64,000 nt of DNA, from NCBI GenBank assembly GCA_963677165.2, contig CAXXSX010000001.1, positions 310,001-374,000 on the forward strand, written 5' to 3'. The notes under the pieces were generated by a model. It saw only the letters and a program-made list of their open reading frames with translations, was not told where the DNA came from and ran no database searches. Origin of the DNA: JAFGXT01 sp963677165. Its GTDB lineage: Bacteria; Verrucomicrobiota; Lentisphaeria; Victivallales; SZUA-371. A program made the translations under genes and the position numbers. Every line of letters begins with the position of its first letter. Positions within the stretch are counted from its first letter, which is position 1. Positions 46,615 to 54,278 of this stretch are shown here, in pieces.

Positions 46615-47021
46615 TCCAAACCTCCTGAGGAATCAAGAACGTTGTCGCCTGATTCACCTTTGGCTGTTTCTCCATTTCTAACACGGATTGCTTCTGTAAC
46701 CGGAATTACAAAGATTTTTCCGTCACCAGCAGCACCGGTCTGATTTTCGTCGATGATGGCTTTTACTGTACGTTCAACCCAGTCATCAGATACTACTACG
46801 GAAATCATTCTTTTAGGAACCAGACGAGGTCCGTCTCCGAGTTGTGAAACTGCTTCGACGTAGCCTTCTTCGGCGCCTTTGAGGATCCGGTAATCAACCA
46901 TTCCTTTGCCACGTCCGAGAACTCTGCCGGTAGCACTGAATGATGTGATGCCAGCTGCGTTCAGAGCGCGTTTGGTAGAGTTGATTTTATTCATCCGGAT
47001 AATTGCCATAACTTCTTTCAT
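46611..47021 (-). CDS. nifI2: PII-like nitrogenase regulator NifI2
   Basis: 136 residues of the PII family: MKEVMAIIRMNKINSTKRAL, GRVLGRGKGMVDYRI, then KRMISVVVSDDWVERTVKAI and GDGKIFVIPVTEAIRVRNGE. The extra residues in the T-loop area and the C-terminal extension mark it as NifI2. In methanogens NifI1-NifI2 binds NifDK and switches it off when nitrogen is sufficient, relieved by 2-oxoglutarate. Lies between nifI1 and nifD, overlapping nifD by 4 bases. RBS GAGGAGG. Confidence 0.95.
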   Translation of the reverse strand: MKEVMAIIRMNKINSTKRALNAAGITSFSATGRVLGRGKGMVDYRILKGAEEGYVEAVSQLGDGPRLVPKRMISVVVSDDWVERTVKAIIDENQTGAAGDGKIFVIPVTEAIRVRNGETAKGESGDNVLDSSGGLE

Positions 47022-47039
47022 TGGACCTTCCTCCTCAGA

Positions 47040-47363
47040 TTAGGATTCTTTCAGGCCTGAACTGATGGTATAGACTTCCTCAACAGGTTCGATGAAGATT
47101 TTACCGTCGCCGAAGTTACCTTCGCCGGTTCTGGCGCGTTCGATAATGGTATTCAGAACGAATTCCTTGTCAGCGTCCGGGATTACAACCAGCAGCAGTT
47201 CTTTAGGCAGTTCGTCATAGTGAACGTCACCGATCTTAATTCCGCGTTGTTTTCCGCGACCGAATACCGGAATCTTGGTTACAGCAGGGTAACCGGCTTC
47301 AAGCAGGCCCGCCATTACATCATCACATTTCTCCGGTCTGACAACAGCTTTAATCATTATCAT
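47040..47363 (-). CDS. nifI1: PII-like nitrogenase regulator NifI1
   Basis: 107 residues. MIMIKAVVRPEKCDDVMAGL, IPVFGRGKQRGIKIGDVHY (T-loop start) and GDGKIFIEPVEEVYTI are PII-family stretches. It is the partner of NifI2 in post-translational control of nitrogenase. ATG 47363 is preferred over a TTG at 47378 because GAGG lies 9 bases before it. 60 bases downstream of nifH. Confidence 0.95.
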   Translation of the reverse strand: MIMIKAVVRPEKCDDVMAGLLEAGYPAVTKIPVFGRGKQRGIKIGDVHYDELPKELLLVVIPDADKEFVLNTIIERARTGEGNFGDGKIFIEPVEEVYTISSGLKES

Positions 47364-47423
47364 TTTGGTTTTCCTCAATTTTAATACTATTTAAGTTCTC
47401 TCTATCCTGATCTCTGGGGTTGC

Positions 47424-48260
47424 TTAGGAAGCAATACCAAAGTCAATCAGCAGTTTTTCAAGTTCTTCGATCTGCAGTGGTTTTGGTACTACAAACATTT
47501 CGTTCTTGTCGATGTTTTTAGCCAGGGTACGGTATTCGTCGGCCTGAGGATGAGTCGGATCGTAATCAATTACAGTTTTACGATTGATTTCAGCACGCTG
47601 TACCATGTTGTCGCGCGGAACGAAGTGGATCATCTGAGTTCCGAGTTTTTCGGCAAACTTTTCGATCATTTCCTGTTCGTTGTCAACTTTACGGCTGTTA
47701 CAGATCAGTCCGCCAAGTCTAACACCGCCTGTGTCAGCGTATTTTACAATACCTTTACAGATATTGTTAGCAGCGTACATTGCCATCATTTCACCAGATA
47801 CAACGATGTAGATTTCCTGAGCTTTACCATCACGGATCGGCATTGCAAATCCTCCGCATACAACGTCACCAAGTACGTCATAGAATGCGTAGTCCAGTTC
47901 CCATTCGTCATCGTAAGCACCGAGCTGTTCCAGCAAGTTGATTGAAGTGATGATACCGCGTCCAGCACAACCTACACCAGGTTCCGGACCACCGGATTCA
48001 ACACAGCGGGTTCCGCCGAAACCAGTTTTGATAACATCATCGATTTCTACGTCTTCACCTTCTTCACGAAGAGTGTCAAGTACTGTTTTCTGAGCCAGAC
48101 CGCCGAGAAGCAGACGAGTTGAGTCAGCTTTCGGGTCGCAGCCTACTACCATTACTTTCATGCCCATTTCTACCAGACCGGCAACGGTGTTCTGAGTTGT
48201 AGTGGATTTTCCTATTCCACCTTTTCCGTAAATCGCAATCTTTCTCATTGTCTTACTCAT
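47424..48260 (-). CDS. nifH: Nitrogenase iron protein NifH
   Basis: 278 residues. P-loop GKGGIGKST; cluster ligands Cys98 (GVGCAGRG) and Cys135 (DVVCGGFAMPIRDG); Arg101, the residue that is ADP-ribosylated in organisms with DraT, is present. It delivers electrons to NifDK with ATP hydrolysis and is needed for cofactor maturation. First gene of the nif run; a sigma-54 promoter sits 112 bases upstream. Start ATG 48260 with AGGAG upstream; an internal ATG at 48248 is possible. Confidence 0.98.
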   Translation of the reverse strand: MSKTMRKIAIYGKGGIGKSTTTQNTVAGLVEMGMKVMVVGCDPKADSTRLLLGGLAQKTVLDTLREEGEDVEIDDVIKTGFGGTRCVESGGPEPGVGCAGRGIITSINLLEQLGAYDDEWELDYAFYDVLGDVVCGGFAMPIRDGKAQEIYIVVSGEMMAMYAANNICKGIVKYADTGGVRLGGLICNSRKVDNEQEMIEKFAEKLGTQMIHFVPRDNMVQRAEINRKTVIDYDPTHPQADEYRTLAKNIDKNEMFVVPKPLQIEELEKLLIDFGIAS

Positions 48261-48371
48261 TTTCGGTTTTTACTCCTTAATTAGTTGGGTTACGGATTGC
48301 TATTCCGAGGTTTATTAACCAAATTTCCTGTTTGGACTTCCGGTAAGTGACCGGAGTCGGTTGCCATTAAT

Positions 48372-48387
48372 TGCCAGAAGCGTGCCA
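48372..48387 (-). promoter_or_regulatory. Sigma-54 promoter of the nifH operon
   Basis: On the minus strand TGGCACGCTTCTGGCA: the -24 GG and -12 GC are 12 bases apart, and only one base departs from TGGCACG-N4-TTGCA. It lies 112 bases before the nifH ATG, in agreement with the NifA-type activator encoded next door. Confidence 0.85.
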
Positions 48388-48487
48388 ACTCCTTTTGTTT
48401 GTTTTGTAAGTTGTTTATAATTAGATAAATAAAATTTTTTATCATTGTGTTCTGGTAAGGGATGAAACTGAGTTTTGTGAAATTTGT

Positions 48488-48502
48488 GTTAAAAGTTTTA
48501 AC
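48488..48502. promoter_or_regulatory. AT-rich palindrome in the nifH-nifA intergenic region
   Basis: GTTAAAAGTTTTAAC is a perfect palindrome about the central base, about 100 bases upstream of the nifH sigma-54 promoter, in the place of an activator or repressor site. No classical TGT-N10-ACA NifA site was found in 48388-48918, which is otherwise AT-rich and without genes. Confidence 0.4.
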
Positions 48503-48918
48503 GATTCTTTCATCATTACCTGGAAATTTTTGTAACACCTCCTTGGATTGAGAATTTTTGCAATTGCATAAGTGTTTGTGTATAAAGCTTATGTGAATTG
48601 AGTTTTACAAAAATGACAAATAAAAATGGCGTTTGGAAATAATTGTAAAGTGCGATTATGCGCTATTTTGGGCATCTTGCAGAAACAGCGAAATAGAGTT
48701 TAGTCTTAATTCTGTGACAACTATATAAAAAGCTGATATGTTACGGAAATGTAATTTTGGAATATGCTAATTACAAAAATGTGGTCAAATTTTAATTTTG
48801 GAGTTCTTGTGTGAGAATGTTTAGGAAATTTATATTTTGTGTAATTGTTTCATAATGATAGAGATGTGATTTTTTGTTTTGGCCTTTTGGGATAATGTTA
48901 AATTAATTTTTTTAATGG

Positions 48919-48934
48919 CGGCATAGTTATTGCA
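48919..48934 (+). promoter_or_regulatory. Sigma-54 promoter candidate of nifA
   Basis: CGGCATAGTTATTGCA has GG and GC exactly 12 bases apart and a full TTGCA -12 box; only the first base differs from the consensus. It lies 61 bases before the nifA ATG, so nifA itself is probably activated by a sigma-54 enhancer-binding protein, either itself or an NtrC-like factor. Confidence 0.75.
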
Positions 48935-48994
48935 CAACCAATTAAACGTAAAAAATTATATATGTATGGTAATTCAAGAAAGGACTTATAAGAA

Positions 48995-50593
48995 ATGAAT
49001 CTGGTTTTCAGTTGTCCTGCCGGTTCCGGCGGGTGTGACCATGTTACAGAACTTTCAGTACTGCGTGATATTACTGATATCATGGTGTCAATGACTGGTC
49101 AGGAAGAGATGTTGCGATGTATTCTGGATATTCTCGAGAAACGTCTGGATATGTTCCGTGGTACAATCATGCTGGTGGACAGTGAAAAAGAAAGCCTTGT
49201 AGTAGGGGCTTTGCTTAATGAAGAAATAAACGGACAGAATGTTGCTGCTGTATATCGGAAGGGAGAAGGCATTATTGGTCATGTTTTTGAGACTGGTGAG
49301 TCTGCTATTATTCCTAAAGTTTCTGATGAGCCTAGATTTAAAGCAAGGATTTATTCCAGAACCAATGATAACAGAAAAAATATCAGTTTTATCTGTGTGC
49401 CAATAAAACTTCGGAAGGAAACGGTCGGGACCTTGGCGGTAGATATGTCATTCCGCGATTATGAATGCTTGAAAGAGCATGAACAGTTCCTTAGTATTGT
49501 TGCCGGTCTGATTTCGCACGATGTTCACAATCGACGTTTGACGAAAATGGAACGTGAGATGCTCGAATATGAAAATACCCGGTTGAAAAATCAACTTAAG
49601 GATAAGTTTCGTCCGGAAAATATCATTGGTGACTCTAATTCAATGCGCGATGTGTTTACCCGTATTCATCAGGTTGCGGTGGTTGATACTACAGTTTTGA
49701 TCCGTGGAGAGTCCGGTACCGGTAAAGAGCTGGTTGCTTCCGCGATTCATTATAACAGTTCCCGGGCTGATATGCCGTTTGTCCGCGTTAACTGCGCCGC
49801 TCTTAATGAAAATCTGCTTGAAAGTGAACTTTTTGGGCACGAAAAAGGTGCATTCACTGGTGCTACTTATAAACGAAAAGGAAGAATTGAGGAAGCAGAA
49901 GGCGGAACTTTGTTCCTTGATGAAATTGGAGATTTTTCTCCTCAGGTTCAGGTTAAACTGTTGCGGGTGATTCAGGAACGTCAGTATGAACGTGTCGGCA
50001 GTAGCCAGACAACGAAAGCAAATGTAAGAATTATCTGTGCAACGAACCGGAATTTGGAAGACGCGATTGAAAATAACAGTTTCCGTCAGGATCTGTATTA
50101 CCGTATTAATGTCTTTCCTATATATCTTCCGCCGTTGCGTGAACGAAAATCCGATATTTTGATGTTGGCTAATCATTTTGTGGCAAAGTACGCAAAGACA
50201 ATGGGTAAAAGTGTTGAACGCATTTCTACTACTGCGATCAATATGCTGAGTGCCTATAACTGGCCGGGTAATGTACGTGAATTGGAGAACTGTATTGAGC
50301 ATGCGATTCTGCTGTGCAACGACGGTGTCGTTCATGGTCATGATCTACCGCAGACTTTGCAGATGCCTACTTCTTCGGGAAGTGTTACTGCCGGTTCATT
50401 GAAACATCGTATTGAGTTGATGGAACGTGACCTGATAACGGATTCGCTTAAGCGTAATGCCGGTAACGTCAGCGCAGTTGCCCGCGAGCTGGGGATTACC
50501 GGACGTATGGTGCGTTATAAACTGGAAAAAATGGCCTTGAATCCTCATAAATTCGCCTATAAGAGACAGAAAAAAAAGAATTATGACGATTGA
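48995..50593 (+). CDS. nifA: Sigma-54-dependent nif activator NifA
   Basis: 532 residues. GAF domain about 20-170; AAA+ domain about 210-440 with Walker A GESGTGKE, the sigma-54-contacting GAFTGA loop and the LFLDEIGDF Walker B; C-terminal Fis-type helix-turn-helix NAGNVSAVARELGITGRMVRYKLEKM. This is the NifA layout. The interdomain Cx4C oxygen-sensing Cys motif of rhizobial NifA is absent, although Cys7 and Cys14 lie at the N-terminus. Divergent from nifH across a 734-base control region. Expected to turn on nifH and possibly its own gene. Confidence 0.92.
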   Translation: MNLVFSCPAGSGGCDHVTELSVLRDITDIMVSMTGQEEMLRCILDILEKRLDMFRGTIMLVDSEKESLVVGALLNEEINGQNVAAVYRKGEGIIGHVFETGESAIIPKVSDEPRFKARIYSRTNDNRKNISFICVPIKLRKETVGTLAVDMSFRDYECLKEHEQFLSIVAGLISHDVHNRRLTKMEREMLEYENTRLKNQLKDKFRPENIIGDSNSMRDVFTRIHQVAVVDTTVLIRGESGTGKELVASAIHYNSSRADMPFVRVNCAALNENLLESELFGHEKGAFTGATYKRKGRIEEAEGGTLFLDEIGDFSPQVQVKLLRVIQERQYERVGSSQTTKANVRIICATNRNLEDAIENNSFRQDLYYRINVFPIYLPPLRERKSDILMLANHFVAKYAKTMGKSVERISTTAINMLSAYNWPGNVRELENCIEHAILLCNDGVVHGHDLPQTLQMPTSSGSVTAGSLKHRIELMERDLITDSLKRNAGNVSAVARELGITGRMVRYKLEKMALNPHKFAYKRQKKKNYDD

Positions 50594-50629
50594 ACGAATC
50601 AATGGTCAGTAACAATAAGGAGGTAGAAA

Positions 50630-51061
50630 ATGAAAATATGCCTGCCAATTACAGAAGATCTTGGACTTGACAGTCCGGTAAATAAGGATTTTGATTCAAC
50701 TGAATTGTATTTGATCTGCGATTCCACAAATATGGAATATCAAATTATAAGTGATTGTACCGCTGCAAATAAGCAGCATATTCTTTCTCTGTTATCCATG
50801 GAGGAAGAGGCCGCAATTATCACCAGTTCCCTAAAAGCCGCTGCCCATCGTGTATTGACTGACAGGATGAATATCCCGGTTTTCTTTGCTATGGGCGCAA
50901 CATGTCGTAAAAATATTGAATTAATTAACCAGAGTAAGCTGCCGGAGTTTACTGCGGATTTACTGCTGATGCCGAAAGGCTGCGGTGGAAATTGCGGCAG
51001 TTGCAGTTCGACTTGTTCTTCAAACACTCCGGCTGAAGACAAAATGGTTTTGACCGTATAA
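50630..51061 (+). CDS. NifX/NifB-type protein with a Cys-rich tail
   Basis: 143 residues. The body resembles the dinitrogenase FeMo-cofactor family (MKICLPITEDLGLDSPVNKDF, then YQIISDCTAANKQH), with IITSSLKAAAHRVLTDRMNI where NifX-type proteins have the equivalent helix. The usual HFG signature is replaced by KDFDS. The tail PKGCGGNCGSCSSTC has five Cys in 13 residues, suited to binding an Fe-S or metal centre. It follows nifA by 37 bases with AAGGAGG and is probably co-transcribed. The role in cofactor delivery is inference. Confidence 0.72.
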   Translation: MKICLPITEDLGLDSPVNKDFDSTELYLICDSTNMEYQIISDCTAANKQHILSLLSMEEEAAIITSSLKAAAHRVLTDRMNIPVFFAMGATCRKNIELINQSKLPEFTADLLLMPKGCGGNCGSCSSTCSSNTPAEDKMVLTV

Positions 51062-51080
51062 AAAAGTGGAGTAAATTATT

Positions 51081-51524
51081 ATGTTAGACAAAAACGAAAC
51101 TTTCCAGCCGCCCTCAGAATCGGAAGAGTGGGCCGATCGTCAGTTTGGAGTTGTTCTCAACTATTTAAGTCAGTATGATGTACCGTCAGATGGACGCGTT
51201 CTCCTGCAATGGCTTGCAGTACCTTATATTTCTATCTGGAATGGTGTTTGTACCGATCCGGAAGTTGGTTCCACTGTATGGGTTATGCACAATCAACTTC
51301 AAACGGATCATTTTACCGGGGATTCGAATATTCCGCTTCGGGAAGTTCTCCGAATTTTTGGTGACCGGTGGATTAAGGCTGGGCGTGATCTTCAAAAGAA
51401 TCCTGATCCCAAGCGGCTAGATCATCCGGATGAATATGATAAACCGGAAGAATACGCCAAGCAGCTCATCAAATATGGTGAAATGTTCAAAAGTGTAGCC
51501 GACGACAAGGATCTCGAATTCTAA
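51081..51524 (+). CDS. DUF4826-like protein
   Basis: 147 residues, soluble, no signal peptide. VLLQWLAVPYISIWNGVCTD and LQTDHFTGDSNIPLREVLRIFGDRW recall the DUF4826 family (VAPYVSIW, PTDY, PR-x-ALRxFxxRW). Function unknown. It starts 20 bases after the NifX-like gene and ends the nifA transcript, which a clear terminator closes, so it may serve nitrogen fixation; no direct evidence. Confidence 0.68.
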   Translation: MLDKNETFQPPSESEEWADRQFGVVLNYLSQYDVPSDGRVLLQWLAVPYISIWNGVCTDPEVGSTVWVMHNQLQTDHFTGDSNIPLREVLRIFGDRWIKAGRDLQKNPDPKRLDHPDEYDKPEEYAKQLIKYGEMFKSVADDKDLEF

Positions 51525-51553
51525 ATTTTGCGGCAGATGATGTTATAATAAAT

Positions 51554-51588
51554 GGTCAGGCCTGTTAATTCAGACCTGGCCTTTTTTT
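51554..51588 (+). terminator. Rho-independent terminator of the nifA unit
   Basis: GGTCAGGCCTG pairs with CAGACCTGGCC (two G-T pairs) around TTAATT, followed by seven T residues. Confidence 0.88.
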
Positions 51589-51695
51589 ATATTGATTTTG
51601 TTTGTTTGCAATGTTTTCGTGTTTGATGGATTCCGTTTCAGTAAGGAGTATTCACAACTGGAATTTAAAGTGGTATTAACGCCATCTGTCATATG

Positions 51696-51733
51696 AATAA
51701 AATAACCCGCGGAGTAGGGATAGACTCCGCGGG
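51696..51733 (-). terminator. Terminator of the hsp20 operon
   Basis: CCCGCGGAGT pairs perfectly with ACTCCGCGGG; on the minus strand it is followed by TTATTTTATT. It lies about 65 bases after the second hsp20 gene. Confidence 0.8.
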
Positions 51734-51797
51734 CGGGATGAGAGAAAGTTGGGGAAAGGGAGAATGTTATTTACATACGCTGTCCGTCGTACGGACT

Positions 51798-52121
51798 TTA
51801 TGCGCTAAGCACTTTAATTTTCTGCGGCTTGGCCGATTCTGCTTTAGGCAGAGCCAATTCAAGTACGCCGTTTCTCAATGTCGCCTTGATTGAAGTTGTA
51901 TCAACTTCATCGCTCAAGGTAAACGATCTTTCATACTTTACCGCCATGGCTTTTTCTGTCAGGTCGGATTCTCCGGTTACTTTCAAGACTTTGTCTTCTA
52001 CATCAATATCCAGGGTTTTCTGATCTACGCCTGGGATGTCCATTAACAATGTCCATCCAGCGCCCTGTTCCATGATATCAACAGCCGGAGTATAGGTTAC
52101 ATATTTTTTTGCTTCAGTCAT
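51798..52121 (-). CDS. Small heat-shock protein, Hsp20/alpha-crystallin family
   Basis: 107 residues, almost only the alpha-crystallin domain: TPAVDIMEQGAGWTLLMDIPG, then LKVTGESD..VKYERSFTLSDEVDTTSIKATLRNGVLELALPKAE with the A-x-x-x-N-GVL motif. ATP-independent holdase chaperone forming oligomers. Lacks the longer N-terminal arm of its neighbour. Second gene of a two-gene operon, RBS AGGAGGGCC before the ATG, 50 bases after the first hsp20. Confidence 0.93.
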   Translation of the reverse strand: MTEAKKYVTYTPAVDIMEQGAGWTLLMDIPGVDQKTLDIDVEDKVLKVTGESDLTEKAMAVKYERSFTLSDEVDTTSIKATLRNGVLELALPKAESAKPQKIKVLSA

Positions 52122-52171
52122 TTTCAGGCCCTCCTGATTCGGGTATTTATTATTGTTTGTTACTTACTTTT

Positions 52172-52606
52172 TTAATTAATTGCGATCTTACGCGGTTTTT
52201 CGCTTTCGGCCTTTGGCAGAGTTAGATAAAGAATGCCGTTTTTATATTTGGCGTCAGCTTTTTCGAAATCGATCTTGGTGCCGAGGCGATATGTTTCCTT
52301 GTAGTTGTCGTTACGGCGTTCATAACGGAGCATCTTGTCGTCCTTATGATCGGTCTTGTTTTCATGAGTGGCGGCAATGGTAATGCAGTCATTCATGTAT
52401 TGGATGTCGATTTCGTTCGGATCGAATCCCGGCAGGCAGGCCTGCATTTTAATTTCGTTTTCATCGGCGTTGATCTGAGTGGTCGGATAATTCCGTCCGA
52501 ATTCATGTTCTTCAAAGTCTCTGAAGGCATTGAAGAATTCACGATGCAGATCGGCGAAACTTCCCCACGGAGAAAGACTGTTGTGATTCCTGGTTAATGC
52601 TAACAT
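52172..52606 (-). CDS. Small heat-shock protein, Hsp20/alpha-crystallin family
   Basis: 144 residues. N-terminal arm with SPWGSFADLHREFFNAFRDF, then an alpha-crystallin domain: INADENEIKMQACLPGFDPNEIDI, LRYERRNDNYKETYRLGTKI and AKYKNGILYLTLPKAE, ending RKIAIN. Holdase chaperone, cytoplasmic. ATG 52606 is selected because AGGAGG lies 8 bases upstream. First gene of the operon with a sigma-54 promoter candidate and a hairpin in its leader. Confidence 0.93.
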   Translation of the reverse strand: MLALTRNHNSLSPWGSFADLHREFFNAFRDFEEHEFGRNYPTTQINADENEIKMQACLPGFDPNEIDIQYMNDCITIAATHENKTDHKDDKMLRYERRNDNYKETYRLGTKIDFEKADAKYKNGILYLTLPKAESEKPRKIAIN

Positions 52607-52639
52607 TTTCAAAACCTCCTTAGTTTTTTTTAGTTCTTT

Positions 52640-52657
52640 GTATGTCCCGAGACATAC
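52640..52657 (-). promoter_or_regulatory. Perfect inverted repeat in the hsp20 leader
   Basis: GTATGTC and GACATAC (7 bp perfect) flank a 4-base centre, 34 bases before the hsp20 ATG and downstream of the sigma-54 promoter candidate. It could be a leader hairpin affecting translation or a repressor site. It does not match the CIRCE operator. Confidence 0.5.
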
Positions 52658-52692
52658 TTTTTATTTTCTAATGCTTTCTGTCTGGCATATAA

Positions 52693-52708
52693 TGCACTGC
52701 CCGTGCCA
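52693..52708 (-). promoter_or_regulatory. Sigma-54 promoter candidate of the hsp20 operon
   Basis: On the minus strand TGGCACGGGCAGTGCA: full -24 TGGCACG and GC exactly 12 bases after GG; the -12 box reads GTGCA instead of TTGCA. It lies 87 bases before the hsp20 start. Confidence 0.65.
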
Positions 52709-52896
52709 GCTTTTGATGAAATTCCTGTTTTGAGCTCAAAATTAAATAAAATAGGTGTGACAAATATTCTCTTCCCGCTGTTCTGTGACAGATTGTCTGA
52801 GACCTGTGAAATGGAAAGTGAGACAAAATGTCTCTGTGCTTGGTTGTTGAAATACGTAATGACTCTTTTCGTAGAGACATATGACAAGCCTTTTTC

Positions 52897-53021
52897 TGGT
52901 AGGGCGTGCTCTCCGCAGCGCGCCGCTGCCGCATCAGCGGCAGACGAATACCAATGGAATTTAAAGTTTTCCCTGCGGCACTGGTGTGCCGACGGTACGC
53001 TGCGGAGAGCGAGCCCTACCA
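52897..53021. repeat. Long REP/BIME-like palindrome (copy C)
   Basis: A 125-base imperfect palindrome. The outer arms TGGTAGGGCGTGCTCTCCGC.. and its inverted partner ending GAGCCCTACCA agree in 22 of 24 bases; the inner part holds GCCGCTGCCGCATCAGCGGC and GCACTGGTGTGC hairpins. It shares GGTAGGGCGTGCTCTCCG with copy B (28300) and the inner hairpin with copy D (5298). The remainder of the gap 52607-53194 holds promoters on either side. Confidence 0.75.
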
Positions 53022-53118
53022 ACAAATGAACCAAGCACAACAGTCACATTTAATCTTCTGGAATAAGTGATGCCTTACTGAAATACGGTCAAATACGTCA
53101 TAACTTTTTTTATTGCTA

Positions 53119-53168
53119 TTGACATTTTGTTGTAAATGGTTTATAATTTGCTTGTACGATAAAGCAAA
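53119..53168 (+). promoter_or_regulatory. Consensus promoter and operator candidate of the LacI regulator (cassette 2)
   Basis: TTGACA (53119-53124), 17 bases, TATAAT (53142-53147): a perfect sigma-70 promoter. TTTGCTT (53147-53153) and AAGCAAA (53162-53168) form a perfect 7-base inverted repeat over the start site, a good place for a LacI-family repressor. Confidence 0.8.
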
Positions 53169-53194
53169 CGTTAATTTTATCAGGAGTGTTCGAC

Positions 53195-54235
53195 GTGTCT
53201 CAAGCAGCAATAGCCGGAAAACAGCGAATCAGTATGAAAGATATTGCTCGCGAAGCGGGGGTATCGGCGACCGTGGTTTCGTCTGCGTTATCCGGTAGTG
53301 GCCGGGTAGGGGAAGCGAAAAAGCAGGAGATCATTCAACTGGCCCGAAAAATGGGGTATCGCCGTAATTCTGCCGCCAGGCTCCTGAAAAGCAAACGGAT
53401 TGCCGATCTTGGACTGCTGATCTTTGAAAAGGAGGAGCTGATCCGGGAAAATGCGGCATTTATGGATATGACCATTCAGTTCCAGAAGGAGTGTCTGCGC
53501 AATAATATTCATTTTCAACTGGAATGGTTTGACTGTTATAAAAATAAAGAAGAAGTTCCGCAGATCCTGACCAATGGCCTGGTTGGCGGAGTGTTGATTG
53601 CCGGAGTACCTGCCAATGCGGCAGGTGAATATATCCGTAAATCAATAGATATGCCATATGTGACGCTGGGGGAAGAAAGTGACTATTCGGTGTGTATCGA
53701 TCATTCAGAACAGCTGCGGCAGGCAATCTATTATCTGGTCTCAATGGGGCATGCGGATATTGGTTTAATAAATGGACCGTTGGAATTGTCGGTTTTCCGT
53801 AACTGTAGAAAAATTTTCGATGAAACTCTTAAGGAGCTAAGTCTTTCAAATAATCCTTATTACGGTGAATTTTGCTCCGCGACAAATGTTTTTGAGCAGA
53901 CCGAAAATTTGCTTAAGCATTATGTTGAATCAGAGACGCGACCGACTGCAATGCTTATTTTATCCGGATTATTTTGTAAAAGCTTCATATCCGGTCTGTT
54001 TAAATATGGTGTAAGGGTTCCGGAAGATCTCAGTCTTATATGTTTTGAGACGGTTGACTGGGAGGCTGAAAAATTTTATCCGCCAATTACCGCGGTGGAA
54101 AACCGTTTTGACGATATGATTGTTTCAGGGGTAAAAATGCTGTGTGATCTGATTGATGGAAAAAGTATAGAAAATCCTCATCAGAAAATTTATCCGCGTT
54201 TTACAAAACGTGAAACTGTTGCTTCGATTCGATAA
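53195..54235 (+). CDS. LacI-family transcriptional regulator (cassette 2)
   Basis: 346 residues. LacI helix-turn-helix ISMKDIAREAGVSATVVSSA with the hinge-helix region RRNSAARLLKSKR, then a periplasmic-binding-protein fold with VRVPEDLSLICFETVD near the C-terminus. GTG 53195 is chosen because CAGGAG lies 8 bases before it; GTG 53186 would overlap the RBS. It heads the cassette LacI-pseudopilin-GH71 and has a perfect promoter with an inverted repeat, consistent with autoregulation. Sugar effector unknown. Confidence 0.9.
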   Translation: MSQAAIAGKQRISMKDIAREAGVSATVVSSALSGSGRVGEAKKQEIIQLARKMGYRRNSAARLLKSKRIADLGLLIFEKEELIRENAAFMDMTIQFQKECLRNNIHFQLEWFDCYKNKEEVPQILTNGLVGGVLIAGVPANAAGEYIRKSIDMPYVTLGEESDYSVCIDHSEQLRQAIYYLVSMGHADIGLINGPLELSVFRNCRKIFDETLKELSLSNNPYYGEFCSATNVFEQTENLLKHYVESETRPTAMLILSGLFCKSFISGLFKYGVRVPEDLSLICFETVDWEAEKFYPPITAVENRFDDMIVSGVKMLCDLIDGKSIENPHQKIYPRFTKRETVASIR

Positions 54236-54278
54236 TTATTTTTGATATTACAAACAATAACTATGTGGGAGAAAGACA

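Noticed and set aside
47574..47945. Long opposite-strand frames inside nif genes and mutS
   Set aside because: They are shadows of strongly conserved genes, with no RBS and no protein character.
48290..48538. Possible 82-residue gene upstream of nifH, with AAGGAGG next to its GTG
   Set aside because: The GTG overlaps the Shine-Dalgarno-like sequence, so spacing is wrong; the frame runs through the nifH sigma-54 promoter and leader, and the protein resembles nothing known.
48388..48918. Classical NifA upstream activator site TGT-N10-ACA
   Set aside because: I read the region on both strands and found only wrong spacings (for example N12).
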